Part shown: positions 1 to 42,009 of the stretch, piece by piece
Numbering within the stretch: the stretch's first letter is position 1
Layout: each line of letters begins with the position of its first letter
Source of the DNA: Diplonema papillatum
Lineage: Eukaryota; Euglenozoa; Diplonemea; Diplonemida; Diplonemidae
Assembly (NCBI GenBank): GCA_030068145.1
Contig: JAPJBO010000798.1
Location: 41,265-105,264, forward strand
DNA: 64,000 nucleotides
Reading direction: 5' to 3'
The notes under the pieces: model-generated
Databases searched by the model: none
Seen by the model: only the letters and a program-made list of their open reading frames with translations
What the model was told of the DNA's origin: nothing
Made by a program: the position numbers and the translations under genes

Positions 1-741
1 GAGAGGGGAGCAAACACTGCGCAGGATACCTCTCATCTCACCTTTAAAACACGGCTGCTTCACGCATGCCGTTGACGGCCGCTACATTGTGCGCCCGACA
101 TTGTGCACGCGTGTTGCAGTCGTTGGGTGGTATTGACAAGGGGTTGCATTGGACACTCGGATGAGCTCTGTTACTTCACCGCCGCAGGTTCCCCCTTGCC
201 CTGGGACTTGGCAAGCCACCCTGGGATGCTCCTCAAAACCCCGGAGTAGTTCTGAGAGTTCCTGCAGGAAAGGTAAAAATAAAGAAATGGACCCCGCCCT
301 GAGTTCTGCCGGGTTTCTGCTGGGTTCTTGGCGACTTCTTGCCGACTTTCTACCGGGGTCTGGATCACACCATGAGGCGAAGTACTTTCTATTACTATCC
401 CCAAACTTTTATACCATTCTATTACTATCCCTAAACTTTTATACCATTCTATTGCTATCCCCTAACTACGTAATAGAATGGAATAAAAGTTTTTGGGGTA
501 GTAATAGAATGGTATAAAAGTTTGAAATAGTAATAGAATGGGCAAAAAAAAGTTTCAAACGTCATATTTAGGACTTCACCTCCGCCATATTAGCTTCATT
601 TTGCCTCAGTTTTCCAAATTCTGTCTCAATAGCCAATTTGCTTTTCCCGCTCTGGAATCGAGAAGCTTTCTTTAGGTCACCCGAATCTTCCAAAAGGGGG
701 GGTCCGGGGGGCACCGCCCCCCGGCAAACGGTACGGTACAT
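1..741. other. No gene recognised; AT-rich fold-back and GC hairpin
   Basis: I see no supportable gene here. The stretch holds an AT-rich fold-back (383-543, listed separately) and a GC-rich perfect hairpin near 702-723 (CCGGGGGG / CCCCCCGG arms around CAC). If the PAN/apple gene ends at the tentative exon 6, this would be its 3' flank. Confidence 0.4.
383..543. repeat. AT-rich fold-back repeat
   Basis: The left arm contains CTATTACTATCCCCAAAC and TTTTATACCATTCTATTA, with the first part repeated. The right arm carries the complements (GGGGTAGTAATAGAATGG, TATAAAAGTTT). The whole 160 bp can fold into one imperfect hairpin. It is probably a small MITE-like element or palindromic repeat. No flanking target duplication was identified. 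Confidence 0.6.
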
Positions 742-839
742 TCAGGTGGAGAAAGAGTTTGCACTTCTCAGTCCGTTTGTCGCGTTAAACACATCGACCA
801 ACGTACTGGTGGCACTGTTTGCCACCTGTGTCACACAGG
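742..839 (-). CDS. Tentative last exon of the PAN/apple gene
   Basis: This is the weakest piece of the PAN/apple gene model. A CAG acceptor at 842-840 is followed by an open frame that starts in phase 1, matches the phase of the proposed exon 5 donor (2055), and stops at TGA 744-742. The 32 codons read as a short Ala/Ser/Thr/Asn-rich tail with no membrane segment. The opposite strand is also open here (638-955), so coding on this strand is only a suggestion from phase compatibility. Confidence 0.15.
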
Positions 840-1570
840 CTGTGACCCTCGCCCCGGTGCACATTTCTGAAGCCAACAGCCCATTTCAAATGTGTTCGGC
901 GGTACTGCAGAGCCACGGGCCTACGGGTCAAGTGGCTACCGATTTCCCAAACTAAAGCATCAAGGCGTGGCGCACCTTGGGGCTTGGCGCTCGCGCTGAA
1001 CACAAGCTCGTCGAGACGGTCAGCCGCAGGGCAGAGCGGACGGGGTTGTGGCACTGTGCTGCCTCCGACTCAAGCTTTGCATGCTGTGGTTGACCGTCAC
1101 GGTCCTGGACCAGGAGCGGCGTTTTCTTGCGTTATTTTCTTAGCGTTATTTGTGGATTAGAAGGTCGGTATTTTAAAGTCTCCAGTTGACCGTAGAGGCT
1201 TGAGTATGGCGGGGGGTTGAGAAAAGTGAGAGGGTGCAGCTCGTGTCGGGTGTTGTGTCACTCCATTGTGAAACCTTGTGAAGTCCCCTAACGCGTTTAG
1301 GGGGTGCTTGGGATTGGGTAGGGTGTGGTCGTTCTGCTACGGCGTGAAAAGCCAGGAAGTTTCGACGCTAATCTTCGACTCTTGATTAAGTTCACCGGGT
1401 TGCGTGCTCGTCAGGAAGATCCCGGTGCCTGGCTTTTCTTCTTCTTCTGAGCCGCCTAGTTGGGTGCGCAGATTTGTGAGGGGCCTGATCTCAGAAAAGA
1501 AAGCGTGTGCGGCACCACCGAAAGCACGTGTAGAGATAAAACCGCACAACTCGCGAGGAAGGCCATACAC

Positions 1571-2050
1571 TTTGTAAGCGTTGCGACCGACACGAAGAAG
1601 AAATTCGCTTTGAATTTAGTCTTGGGCCCCCCACGCACCCGCAAGATTTTTAGCGCTTCTTGTGGTTTAGAGGTTCGGTGTTTTAGGGTCTCCGGTTGAC
1701 CATTGAGGCTGTGAGGCGGGTAGTATGAGGGTAGTAGGTATGCTTATACACTTTACCTACGGCTAGTCGTGTTTGTAAGTGTTGCGACCGACACGAAGAA
1801 GAAATTCGCTTTGAATTTAGTCTTGGGCCCCACGCACCCGCAAGATTTTTAGCGTTTATTGTGGTTTAGAGGTACGGTGTTCTAGGGTCTCCGGTTGACC
1901 ATTGAGGCTGTGAGGCGGGTAGTATGAGGGTAGTAGGTATGCTTATACACTTTAACTACGGCTAGCCATGTTTGTAAGTGTTGCGACCGACACCAAGAAG
2001 AAATTCGCTTCGAAATTGGTCTTGGCCCCCCACGCACCCGCAAGATTTTT
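1571..2050. repeat. About 200-bp direct repeats (2.5 copies)
   Basis: The block starting at AAGYGTTGCGACCGACAC recurs near 1576, 1777 and 1975. It runs through GTTTTAGGGTCTCCGGTTGACC to a segment ending GGCTAGYCRTG. A diverged copy lies at about 33985-34110. If the PAN/apple gene has exons 5 and 6, this array lies in intron 5 and its last copy touches the exon 5 donor (units read AAAAATCTTGCGGG on the minus strand). Confidence 0.75.
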
Positions 2051-2055
2051 AACAC

Positions 2056-33240
<31,185 letters not shown>

Positions 33241-33443
33241 TGCGTGCCGCGTAAGGCGCGAACCCTGCCTTCAAAGGAAGGGGGGGTGTTTTTTTGTTGT
33301 GTTGTTGGTGTTTTTTTTTTTTTTTTCGGTTTTCTTTTTAAAAGCCGGTTATGAAAAGGGGGGGACGGGAGATGGGGGTGTTGTCTACTCCTGTTGGTGG
33401 TGTCGTTCAGCTGTTAAAAGAACCCATTCGACGAAGACCTCTC
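33241..33443. promoter_or_regulatory. 5' flank of the PAN/apple gene
   Basis: About 200 bp between the start codon and a minisatellite. It contains a T-rich run (about 33289-33330; A-rich on the gene strand) and a GGGGGGACGGGAGATGGGGG block. No clear TATA or initiator motif is recognised, and promoter status is inferred only from position. Confidence 0.3.
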
Positions 33444-33955
33444 CTCCGCACAGACGGACCTCTCCCCCACACAGAAGGACCTCTCCCCCACACAGAAGGA
33501 CCTCTCCCCCAGAAGGACCTCTCCCCCAACACAGAAGGACCTCTCCTCCACACAGAAGGACCTCTCCCCCACATAAAGGACCTCTCCCCCCACAGAAGGA
33601 CCTCTCCCCTCACAGAAGGACCTCTCCCCCAGAAGGACCTCTCCCCCACACAGAAGGACCTCTCCCCCACAGAAGGACCTCTTCCCCACACAAGAAGGAC
33701 CTCTTTCCCACACAGAAGGACCTCTCCCCCACACAAAGGACCTCTCCCCAGAAGGACCTCTCCCCCACACAGAAGGACCTCTCCCGGACCTCTCCCCCAG
33801 AAGGACCTCTTCCCCACACAGAAGGACCTCTCCCCACACAGAAGGACCTCTCCCCCACACAGAAGGACCTCTCCCCCACATAAGGACCTCTTCCCCACAC
33901 AGAAGGACCTCTTCCTACACAGAAGGACCTCTCCCCCACACAGAAGGACCTTCTC
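33444..33955. repeat. CT-rich minisatellite, about 20-bp units
   Basis: About 25 tandem units of GACCTCTCCCCCACACAGAA with small length changes. It lies upstream of the PAN/apple gene start. Confidence 0.95.
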
Positions 33956-34059
33956 GAGACTCTAAAATCCCGGAATATCAAGCGAACTCTAAGTCTAAGA
34001 GGAGCTTCCAGGTTGACCGATGAGGAAGCTCAAGTGGGGGTACACTTTGACTTTGGCTA

Positions 34060-35640
34060 GTCATGGTTGACTAGTCTGGCCGACACGCAGATCACATTCG
34101 CAAAGAAGTGGCGTCACCTGTACCGACAAGTCTCGTGTGGCAAATCAAGCGAACTACAGACACGAACACGAGCACAGTCTCGAGAAGTCAGTTTGCAACG
34201 CACGCCATCAGGGCACATCTGCACCATCACAAGGGGAAAGTGGTGTCATTTGTACCGACAAGTCTCGTGTGGCAAGGCAAGCGAACTACAGACACGAACA
34301 CGAGCACAGTCCCGAGAAGCCGGTTTGCAACTCACGCCATCAGGGCACATCCCCTGAAGGAACGATCTCTGCACCACCACAAGGGATGGTGGTGTCACCT
34401 GTACCGACAAGTCTCGTGTGGCAAGCGAACTACAGACACACGAACACGAGCACAGTCCCGAGAAGCCAGTTTGCAACGCATGCCAACAGGGCACATCCCC
34501 TGAAGGAACGCTCTCTGCACCATCACAAGGGGGAAGTGGTGCCACCTGTACCGACAGTCAAGGCAAGCGAACTACAGACACGAACGCGAGCACAGTCCTG
34601 AGAAGCCCTTTTGCAACCCACACACGTTTGAAGTCGAACTGCGGTAGTCACGCCATCAGGGCGCATCTCCTACGAGAACTACCTCTGCACCATCACAAGG
34701 AAGAGGTGGCGTCACCTGTACCGACTAGTCTCGTGTGCATCCGAGAAAGGAAGAGGACGACAGGAAAATAGGACGACACGAGCACAAGCACAGTCCTGAG
34801 AAGAATTCACGCGTTTGAAGTCGATTTGCGGTAGTCACCAGGACACATCCCCTGAAAGAACGATCACTGCACCATCACAAGGAAGAGGCAAGTCTCGTGT
34901 GCATCCGAGAAAGGAAGAGGACGACAGGAAAATAGGACGACACGAGCACAAGCACAGTCCTGAGAAGAAATCACGCGTTTGAAGTCGATTTGCGGTAATC
35001 ACCAGGACACATCCCCTGAAAGAACGATCACTGCACCATCACAAGGAAGAGGCAAGTCTCGTGTGCATCCGAGAAAGGAAGAGGACGACAGGAAAATAGG
35101 ACGACACGAGCACAAGCACAGTCCTGAGAAGCCCTTTTGCAACCCACACACGTTTGAAGTCGAACTGCGGTAGTCACGCCATCAGGGCGCATCTCCTACG
35201 AGAACTACCTCTGCACCATCACAAGGAAGAGGTGGCGTCACCTGTACCGACTGGTCTCGTGTGCATCCGAGAAAGGAAGAGGACGACAGGAAAATAGGAC
35301 GACACGAGCACAAGCACAGTCCTGAGAAGAATTCACGCATTTGAAGTCGATTTGCGGTAATCACCAGGACACATCCCCTGAAAGAACAATCACTGCACCA
35401 TCACAAGGAAGAGGCAAGTCTCGTGTGCATCCCAGAAAGGAAGAGGACGACAGGAAAATAGGACGACACGAGCACAAGCACAGTCCTGAGAAGAATTCAC
35501 GCGTTTGAAGTCGATTTGCGGTAATCACCAGGACACATCCCCTGAAAGAACGATCACTGCACCATCACAAGGAAGAGGCAAGTCTCGTGTGCATCCCAGA
35601 AAGGAACGGACGACAGGAAAATATAATTCCTCCCTTCCGT
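34060..35640. repeat. Complex tandem array, about 110-160 bp units
   Basis: Units share ACGAGCACAGTCYYGAGAAG, GGGCACATCCCCTGAAAGAA and CACCATCACAAGG. Early units contain GCGAACTACAGACACGAAC, while later ones contain GAAAGGAAGAGGACGACAGG and CGTTTGAAGTCGATTTGCGG. There is no consistent reading frame and no gene is called. Confidence 0.9.
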
Positions 35641-35904
35641 TCGGAGTCAAAGCAGACACGTCAACTATTTTCTAAACGTACCCGAGCGCTGATATATCAG
35701 GTCGAGCGTGGGTAAACAGCGGGAGTAAGTGTGACTGATTTCAGCTTGTGTGTCCTGGACATGTAGGGGTAGACCCGTATGACCTCACGTCCCTTCAACA
35801 CGTGTTCGGTAGTTACAGCAGATGGAATCTCTTCGGTTCTTTGTCTGGCAGCGTTGTCGAGCGTTTCCTTCCAAGCAGCGCTGACGCTGATGTAAAAAGG
35901 ACAG

Positions 35905-36065
35905 GCGCTTCGTTTTTGTTTGCGTGCCGGTTGATGGTTTTCCCACTTGTATTTACCCTGTGTCTTTTCAGGTAAGGAATTCTGATCAACCACCAAAACA
36001 CGCTGCCTAATCTTTCTCTAGTGTCTACCTGCACAGTACGTTGAAGGGCAACCCGCAAGATTGTT
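35905..36065. repeat. Dispersed repeat of about 150 bp (copy 1)
   Basis: Shares CACTTGTATTTACCCTGTGT, TCAGGTAAGGAATYCTGATC, AACCACCAAAACACGCTGCC and GAAGGGCAACCCGCAAGATT with 41490-41640. The flanks differ, so this is a dispersed copy rather than one large duplication. The AG-GTAAG core looks like adjoining splice acceptor and donor. Confidence 0.75.
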
Positions 36066-36830
36066 ACTAGAAAACAAGCGGGCGACAGGGAAAAAGGCAA
36101 GCGTAGGGGAGAAGAACGTACCGTGGTGGAAAAATGCAGGCAATGGAGACATAGTAGCGCGACATGATCAATTCTTCTCACGAAACCAGAGTGAGAGTTC
36201 ACGCTTGATACTCCGGGGAGGAGGGGTGCTTTCTTCTATGGTGTAGACCCTCAAGGATTGGCAGAGAGATTGAGAGCTCTTTCTCGATGAATTGTGTGGT
36301 GGTGCATGGCCGCTCCTGGTTGGTGGAGTGATTCGTCAGGTTGATTCCGCTAGCGAACGAGATCTCGACCCTTAAATAGGTGGGCGTGTCGTTGTAGGGG
36401 GTGTCTTTTGGCATCGGCGGCTTGCTGCTGGACTTCAGCAGCCATATACTAAGTACTCCCGCATTGAGGGAGTGGCTGATGAAACCCCTTGTCAATACCA
36501 CCCAACGCCTGTGACACGCATGCACAGGGCCGGGCGCTACTGGGGGGGCCCAAATACAATAGGTACTCAAATACAATATTATTTCGGAATATAATAGGTA
36601 CGCTGAGATGGGGTTTCGGTGAGCATTGTTTCGGGATACAATATTATTTGTCCCCAGTGGGGTTTTGCAGGGGGTTCCACGGGCTTCCCCTGGCGCTTTC
36701 TTTTTGTTTGTGCGCACTAGCGGAACTCGCCTGTTTTGGTAAGTTTCATGTAGTACGCTGCCAACTACTAGTTTTTAGTACCGACAATGCATTGTTAACA
36801 CAAAAAAAAAAACTGGTCGAAATCTCAGCC
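36066..36830. other. Unique spacer, no gene recognised
   Basis: Contains a copy of the GTTCRCTTGA...CTCCGGGG dispersed motif (about 36189-36222) and two AATAYARTATTAT stretches near 36565-36650. The short block 36715-36765 is related to 3940-3990. No coding segment is convincing. Confidence 0.4.
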
Positions 36831-38415
36831 ACTGGGAGCCACTGAGTGACTCAGCCACTGGGAGCCACTGTGCCACTGAGTGACTCAGCCACTGGGAGCC
36901 ACTGAGCGGGAGCCACTGAGCCACTGAGTGACTCAGCCACTGGGAGCCACTGAGCCACTGTGCCACTGAGTGATTCAGCCACTGGGAGCCACTGAGCGGG
37001 AGCCACTGTGCCACTGAGTGACTCAGCCACTGGGAGCCACTGAGCCACTGTGCCACTGTGCCACTGAGTGATTCAGCCACTGGGAGCCACTGAGCGGGAG
37101 CCACTGAGCCACTGAGTGACTCAGCCACTGGGAGCCACTGAGCCACTGTGCCACTGAGTGACTCAGCCACTGGGAGCCACTGAGCCACTGAGCCACTGAG
37201 TGATTCAGCCACTGGGAGCCACTGAGCGGGAGCCACTGTGCCACTGAGTGACTCAGCCACTGGGAGCCACTGAGAGCCACTGTGCCACTGAGTGATTCAG
37301 CCACTGGGAGCCACTGAGCCACTGTGCCACTGTGCCACTGAGTGATTCAGCCACTGGGAGCCACTGAGCGGGAGCCACTGAGCCACTGAGTGACTCAGCC
37401 ACTGGGAGCCACTGAGCCACTGTGCCACTGAGTGACTCAGCCACTGGGAGCCACTGAGCCACTGTGCCACTGTGCCACTGAGTGATTCAGCCACTGGGAG
37501 CCACTGAGCCACTGTGCCACTGTGCCACTGAGTGATTCAGCCACTGGGAGCCACTGAGCGGGAGCCACTGAGCCACTGAGTGACTCAGCCACTGGGAGCC
37601 ACTGAGCCACTGTGCCACTGAGTGATTCAGCCACTGGGAGCCACTGAGCGGGAGCCACTGAGCCACTGAGTGACTCAGCCACTGGGAGCCACTGAGCCAC
37701 TGTGCCACTGTGCCACTGAGTGATTCAGCCACTGGGAGCCACTGAGCCACTGTGCCACTGTGCCACTGAGTGACTCAGCCACTGGGAGCCACTGAGCCAC
37801 TGTGCCACTGTGCCACTGAGTGATTCAGCCACTGGGAGCCACTGAGCGGGAGCCACTGAGCCACTGAGTGACTCAGCCACTGGGAGCCACTGAGCCACTG
37901 TGCCACTGAGTGATTCAGCCACTGGGAGCCACTGAGCGGGAGCCACTGAGCCACTGAGTGACTCAGCCACTGGGAGCCACTGAGCCACTGTGCCACTGTG
38001 CCACTGAGTGACTCAGCCACTGGGAGCCACTGAGCCACTGTGCCACTGTGCCACTGAGTGATTCAGCCACTGGGAGCCACTGAGCGGGAGCCACTGAGCC
38101 ACTGAGTGACTCAGCCACTGGGAGCCACTGAGCCACTGTGCCACTGAGTGACTCAGCCACTGGGAGCCACTGAGCCACTGTGCCACTGAGTGATTCAGCC
38201 AATGGGAGCCACTGAGCCACTGTGCCACTGAGTGATTCAGCCAATGGGAGCCACTGAGCGGGAGCCTGTTGAGTGACTCAGCCACTGGGAGCCACTGAGC
38301 CACTGTGCCACTGTGCCACTGAGTGACTCAGCCACTGGGAGCCACTGTGCCACTGAGTGACTCAGCCACTGGTAGCCACTGAGCCACTGAGCCACTGAGT
38401 GACTCAGCCACTGGT
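36831..38415. repeat. GCCACTG minisatellite array
   Basis: Nested repeats of GCCACTGAG, GCCACTGTG and CAGCCACTGGGAGCCACTGA span about 1.6 kb. A short related cluster (GGTGGCTGG, CTCAGTGGCTCAGTGGCT) lies at 50676-50745. Open frames in it are repeat artefacts. Confidence 0.95.
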
Positions 38416-38600
38416 GGCGGGGAGAACAGCGCCCGGGCGGACGCAGGTTCGGGTCGTCGTCGTCACGCGCGAACAGTTCTTCGCGGCCCGGCTCAACGGG
38501 AAGATCGAGCGGTGCGCCCAGCTGCAGTCGACGGTGCAGCGTTGTGCACAATGGCGGACGCTGGCGTCTGTCAAGAGCATGCGACGCGGACGCAGACCGT
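38416..38600 (+). other. GC-rich exon-like fragment, strand uncertain
   Basis: A short GC-rich unique block between two arrays. On the plus strand, after GACGCAG, an open frame reads VRVVVVTREQFFAARLNGKI and then a helical Cys/Gln-rich stretch. The minus strand is also open. Its 3' side grades into the next array, so it may be a leftover exon from which part of the array was copied. Confidence 0.2.
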
Positions 38601-40870
38601 CGAACGTCTCTTTTCCAGCGCCGCACGCCGCTGGTCCGGGTGGGCAGGCTCCATCGCGTTGACGGCCATCTGGAGCGCTGTCAAGGGCACAGGATGGCTT
38701 GCTTGGCGAGGTCTACGCCTGGCGTCTTGAACAAGTGTACTGGGGCCGACCTGCACTGGGCAAATCAACACCTGGCGTCGAACCACCGAACGTCTTTTTT
38801 CCAGCGCCGCACGCGGCTGTGGCCATCTGGAGCGTTGTCAAGGGTACACCTGGCGTCTTAAACAAGTATACTGGGGCCGACCTGCACTGGGCAAATCAAC
38901 ACCTCACCGAACGTCTTTGTTCCAGCGCCGCACGCGGCTGCGGCCATCTGGAGCGCTGTGCGAAGTCTACACCTGGCGTCTTGAACAAGTGTACTGGGGC
39001 CGACCTGCACTGAGCAAATCAACACCTGGCGTCGAACCACCGAACGTCTCTTTTCCAGCGCCGCACGCGGCTGCGGCCATCTGGAGCGTTGTCAAGGGTA
39101 CACCTGGCGTCTTAAACAAGTATACTGGGGCCGACCTGCACTGGGCAAATCAACACCTCACCGAACGTCTTTTTTCCAGCGCCGCACGCGGCTGCGGCTT
39201 TCTGGAGCGCTGTGCGAAGTCTACACCTGGCGTCTTGAACAAGTGTACTGGGGCCGACCTGCACTGAGCAAATCAACACCTGGCGTCGAACCACCGAACG
39301 TCTTTTTTCCAGCGCCGCACGCGGCTGTGGCCATCTGGAGCGTTGTCAAGGGTACACCTGGCGTCTTAAACAAGTATACTGGGGCCGACCTGCACTGGGC
39401 AAATCAACACCTCACCGAACGTCTTTGTTCCAGCGCCGCACGCGGCTGCGGCCATCTGGAGCGCTGTGCGAAGTCTACACCTGGCGTCTTGAACAAGTGT
39501 ACTGGGGCCGACCTGCACTGAGCAAATCAACACCTGGCGTCGAACCACCGAACGTCTCTTTTCCAGCGCCGCACGCGGCTGCGGCCATCTGGAGCATTGT
39601 CAAGGGCACAGGAACTTTGCGAAGTCTACACCTGGCGTCCTGAACAAGTATACTGGGGCCGACCTGCACTGGGCAAATCAACACTTAACGTCGAATCACC
39701 GAACGTCTCTTTTCCAGCGCCGCACGCGGCTGCGGCCATCTGGAGCATTGTCAAGGGCACAGGAACTTTGCGAAGTCTACACCTGGCGTCCTGAACAAGT
39801 ATACTGGGGCCGACCTGCACTGGGCAAATCAACACTTAACGTCGAATCACCGAACGTCTCTTTTCCAGCGCCGCACGCGGCTGCGGCCATCTGGAGCGCT
39901 GTCAAAGGCACAGGATGGCTTGCTTGGCGAAGTCTACACCTGGCGTCCTGAACAAGTGTACTGGGGCCGACCTGCACTGAGCAAATCAACACCTGGCGTC
40001 GAACCACCGAACGTCTCTTTTCCAGCGCCGCACGCGGCTGCGGCCATCTGGAGCATTGTCAAGGGCACAGGAACTTTGCGAAGTCTACACCTGGCGTCCT
40101 GAACAAGTATACTGGGGCCGACCTGCACTGGGCAAATCAACACTTAACGTCGAATCACCGAACGTCTCTTTTCCAGCGCCGCACGCGGCTGCGGCCATCT
40201 GGAGCGCTGTCAAAGGCACAGGATGGCTTGCTTGGCGAAGTCTACACCTGGCGTCCTGAACAAGTATACTGGGGCCGACCTGCACTGGGCAAATCAACAC
40301 TTAACGTCGAATCACCGAACGTCTCTTTTCCAGCGCCGCACGCGGCTGCGGCCATCTGGAGCGCTGTCAAAGGCACAGGATGGCTTGCTTGGCGAAGTCT
40401 ACACCTGGCGTCCTGAACAAGTATACTGGGGCCGATCTGCGCTGGGCAAATCAGCGAACGTCTCTTTTCCAGCGCCGCACGCGGCTGGTCCGGGCGGTCA
40501 GGCCTTCATCGCGTTGACGGCCATCTGGAGCGCTGTCAAGGGCACAGGATGGCTTGCTTGGCGAAGTCTACACCTGGCGTCTGGAACAAATATACTGGGG
40601 CCGACCTGCACTGGCAAATCAACACCTGGCGTCGAACCACCGAACGTCTCTTTTCCAGCGCCGCACGCGGCTGCGGCCATCTGGAGCGCTGTCAAAGGCA
40701 CAGGATGGCTTGCTTGGCGAAGTCTACACCTGGCGTCCGGAACAAGTATACTGGGGCCGACCTGCACTGGGCAAATCAACTACCGTCGAATCACCGAACG
40801 TCTCTTTTCCAGCGCCGCACGCGGCTGGTCCGGGCGGTCAGGCCTTCATTGCGTTGACGGCCATCTGGAG
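38600..40870. repeat. Tandem array of about 110-180 bp units
   Basis: Units contain CGAACGTCTYTTTTCCAGCG, CCGCACGCGGCTGCGGCCAT, CTGGAGCGYTGTCAA, CTACACCTGGCGTC and TGGGGCCGACCTGCACTG. Optional segments (GGCACAGGATGGCTTGCTTG, TCCGGGCGGTCAGGCCTTCA) are present or absent, giving several unit lengths. Each unit has a TTTTCCAG acceptor-like site on the plus strand. Confidence 0.9.
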
Positions 40871-41269
40871 CGCGCCCTCGTACGTCTTGTTTCCTCCGAT
40901 GAAGCCTGTTTCGGTTTGTGTTACCGTCGATCCCGAGGGACGATCAGTTTGGTGTCTTGCGACCTTGGGAAGTCTGCCGAAATCAGTTCGCTCGCTCTCA
41001 TACCGGCTGCTCAACAGCCAGTTTTGCCCACTCTGTTGCTTTGCCTTCCGTCTCTTGCACTGGTCGTGGTCATTTGCATGTGCCGATGACTCTCAACTCC
41101 CGCATTAGCACTTTTTCAGAGTGAAAGTTCGCTTGAAACTCCGGGGTTTTAAAGTCTCCGGGTGACCTTCGTCGTTGAGGGAAGATATCCTTTGTGCTCT
41201 GAGTGTCGTAAGAGAGGTGGTTACACGAGGTAAGAGGATCGGTGGGTACCTTGGTTGTTGGTCATTCGG

Positions 41270-41298
41270 AATTAGCCCAGCACCTACCTGGCGCGCCT
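41270..41298 (+). repeat. 29-bp inverted repeat, left arm
   Basis: Starts AATTAGCCCAGCACCTACCT and ends GGCGCGCCT. A perfect reverse complement lies at 43098-43126, so the pair brackets MYG1 exon 4. The left flank also reads as a fragment of another dispersed repeat. Confidence 0.85.
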
Positions 41299-41489
41299 CC
41301 ACCTCGACCCGCGGTTTTAAGGCCACGGAGTTGAATCGAGTTGGATTATTCGGACATGTATTAGCAATGGAGTTACCATTGTTATCCAACTAGGCCCAAA
41401 AGGCACCTTCCCCGCGTAGATTGCCACCGATTTAATGAGCCGTCTGCAGACCCACTGTTAGTCCATTTACTCTGAGACTTGCATGGCTC

Positions 41490-41640
41490 GTTTTGTTTGT
41501 GCGTGCCGGGTGATCGTTTTTCCCACTTGTATTTACCCTGTGTATATTCAGGTAAGGAATCCTGATCAACCACCAAAACACGCTGCCTACGTCTTTTTAG
41601 CCTGCACAATACATTGAAGGGCAACCCGCAAGATTGCTAG
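41490..41640. repeat. Dispersed repeat of about 150 bp (copy 2)
   Basis: Pairs with 35905-36065: the same order of blocks, with substitutions and a short deletion near CGTCTTTTTAGCCTGCAC. Confidence 0.75.
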
Positions 41641-41687
41641 TACTAAAAAAGGTGACGGTCTGTCGTCTTCGGTGTAGCAAACTTACA

Positions 41688-42009
41688 TCATGCAGGTGGC
41701 GATCTGTCTTCTTCGGTACCTTTTCTTAGCAAGGGCATACCGCTGGCGTGGACAAAGACGCATCCTGGGACGCCGCATGCCTCGCTGAGGTCTCCGTCGC
41801 GCAGTCCTTTCCAAGGCAAGGCCTTGCGCATGCCGAAGGTACTGCCTTCCACGCCGATCGCCCGCACGCGCCACGCGCCGTCCGAGGGGAACAGAACGTA
41901 CAGCAGCTTGCCTTCGACGCCGATCTCCTTCTCGACTTGGAACAAGTGCTCCGCCCAAGGGCAGAACTGATGGAACACTACGATCGTCCCCGACTCGTGT
42001 ACGTTCAGC
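41688..42009 (-). CDS. MYG1: MYG1 exon 4 (C-terminal)
   Basis: The acceptor ATCACAG|G (AG at 42011-42010) is in phase 2 and completes an Arg codon; the stop TGA is at 41690-41688. It encodes [12 protein letters not shown], then the conserved [39 protein letters not shown] and [13 protein letters not shown] blocks, the strongest MYG1 signature in the window. The C-terminal tail is short and charged. Confidence 0.9.

Larger units (their letters stand above)
40871..41687. other. 3' flank of MYG1; dispersed repeats, no gene recognised
   Basis: Holds a copy of the GTTCGCTTGAAACTCCGGGG motif (about 41117-41166), one arm of a 29-bp inverted repeat (41270-41298), and copy 2 of the 150-bp dispersed repeat (41490-41640). 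The open frame through 40871-41089 ends in a hydrophobic stretch but begins inside the array, so I do not call it. Confidence 0.4.

Noticed and set aside
33351-33965. Pro/Thr-Ser repeat frames of 150-300 codons
   Set aside because: They are produced by a 20-bp minisatellite whose units change length and would shift frame.
36775-38303. Gln-Trp-Leu-Ser-Gly repeat frames
   Set aside because: Artefacts of the GCCACTG minisatellite, with frames opening and closing at each length variant.
40223-41089. 288-codon frame ending in a hydrophobic stretch
   Set aside because: Most of it is tandem array; the unique last part alone is too short to support a membrane protein.
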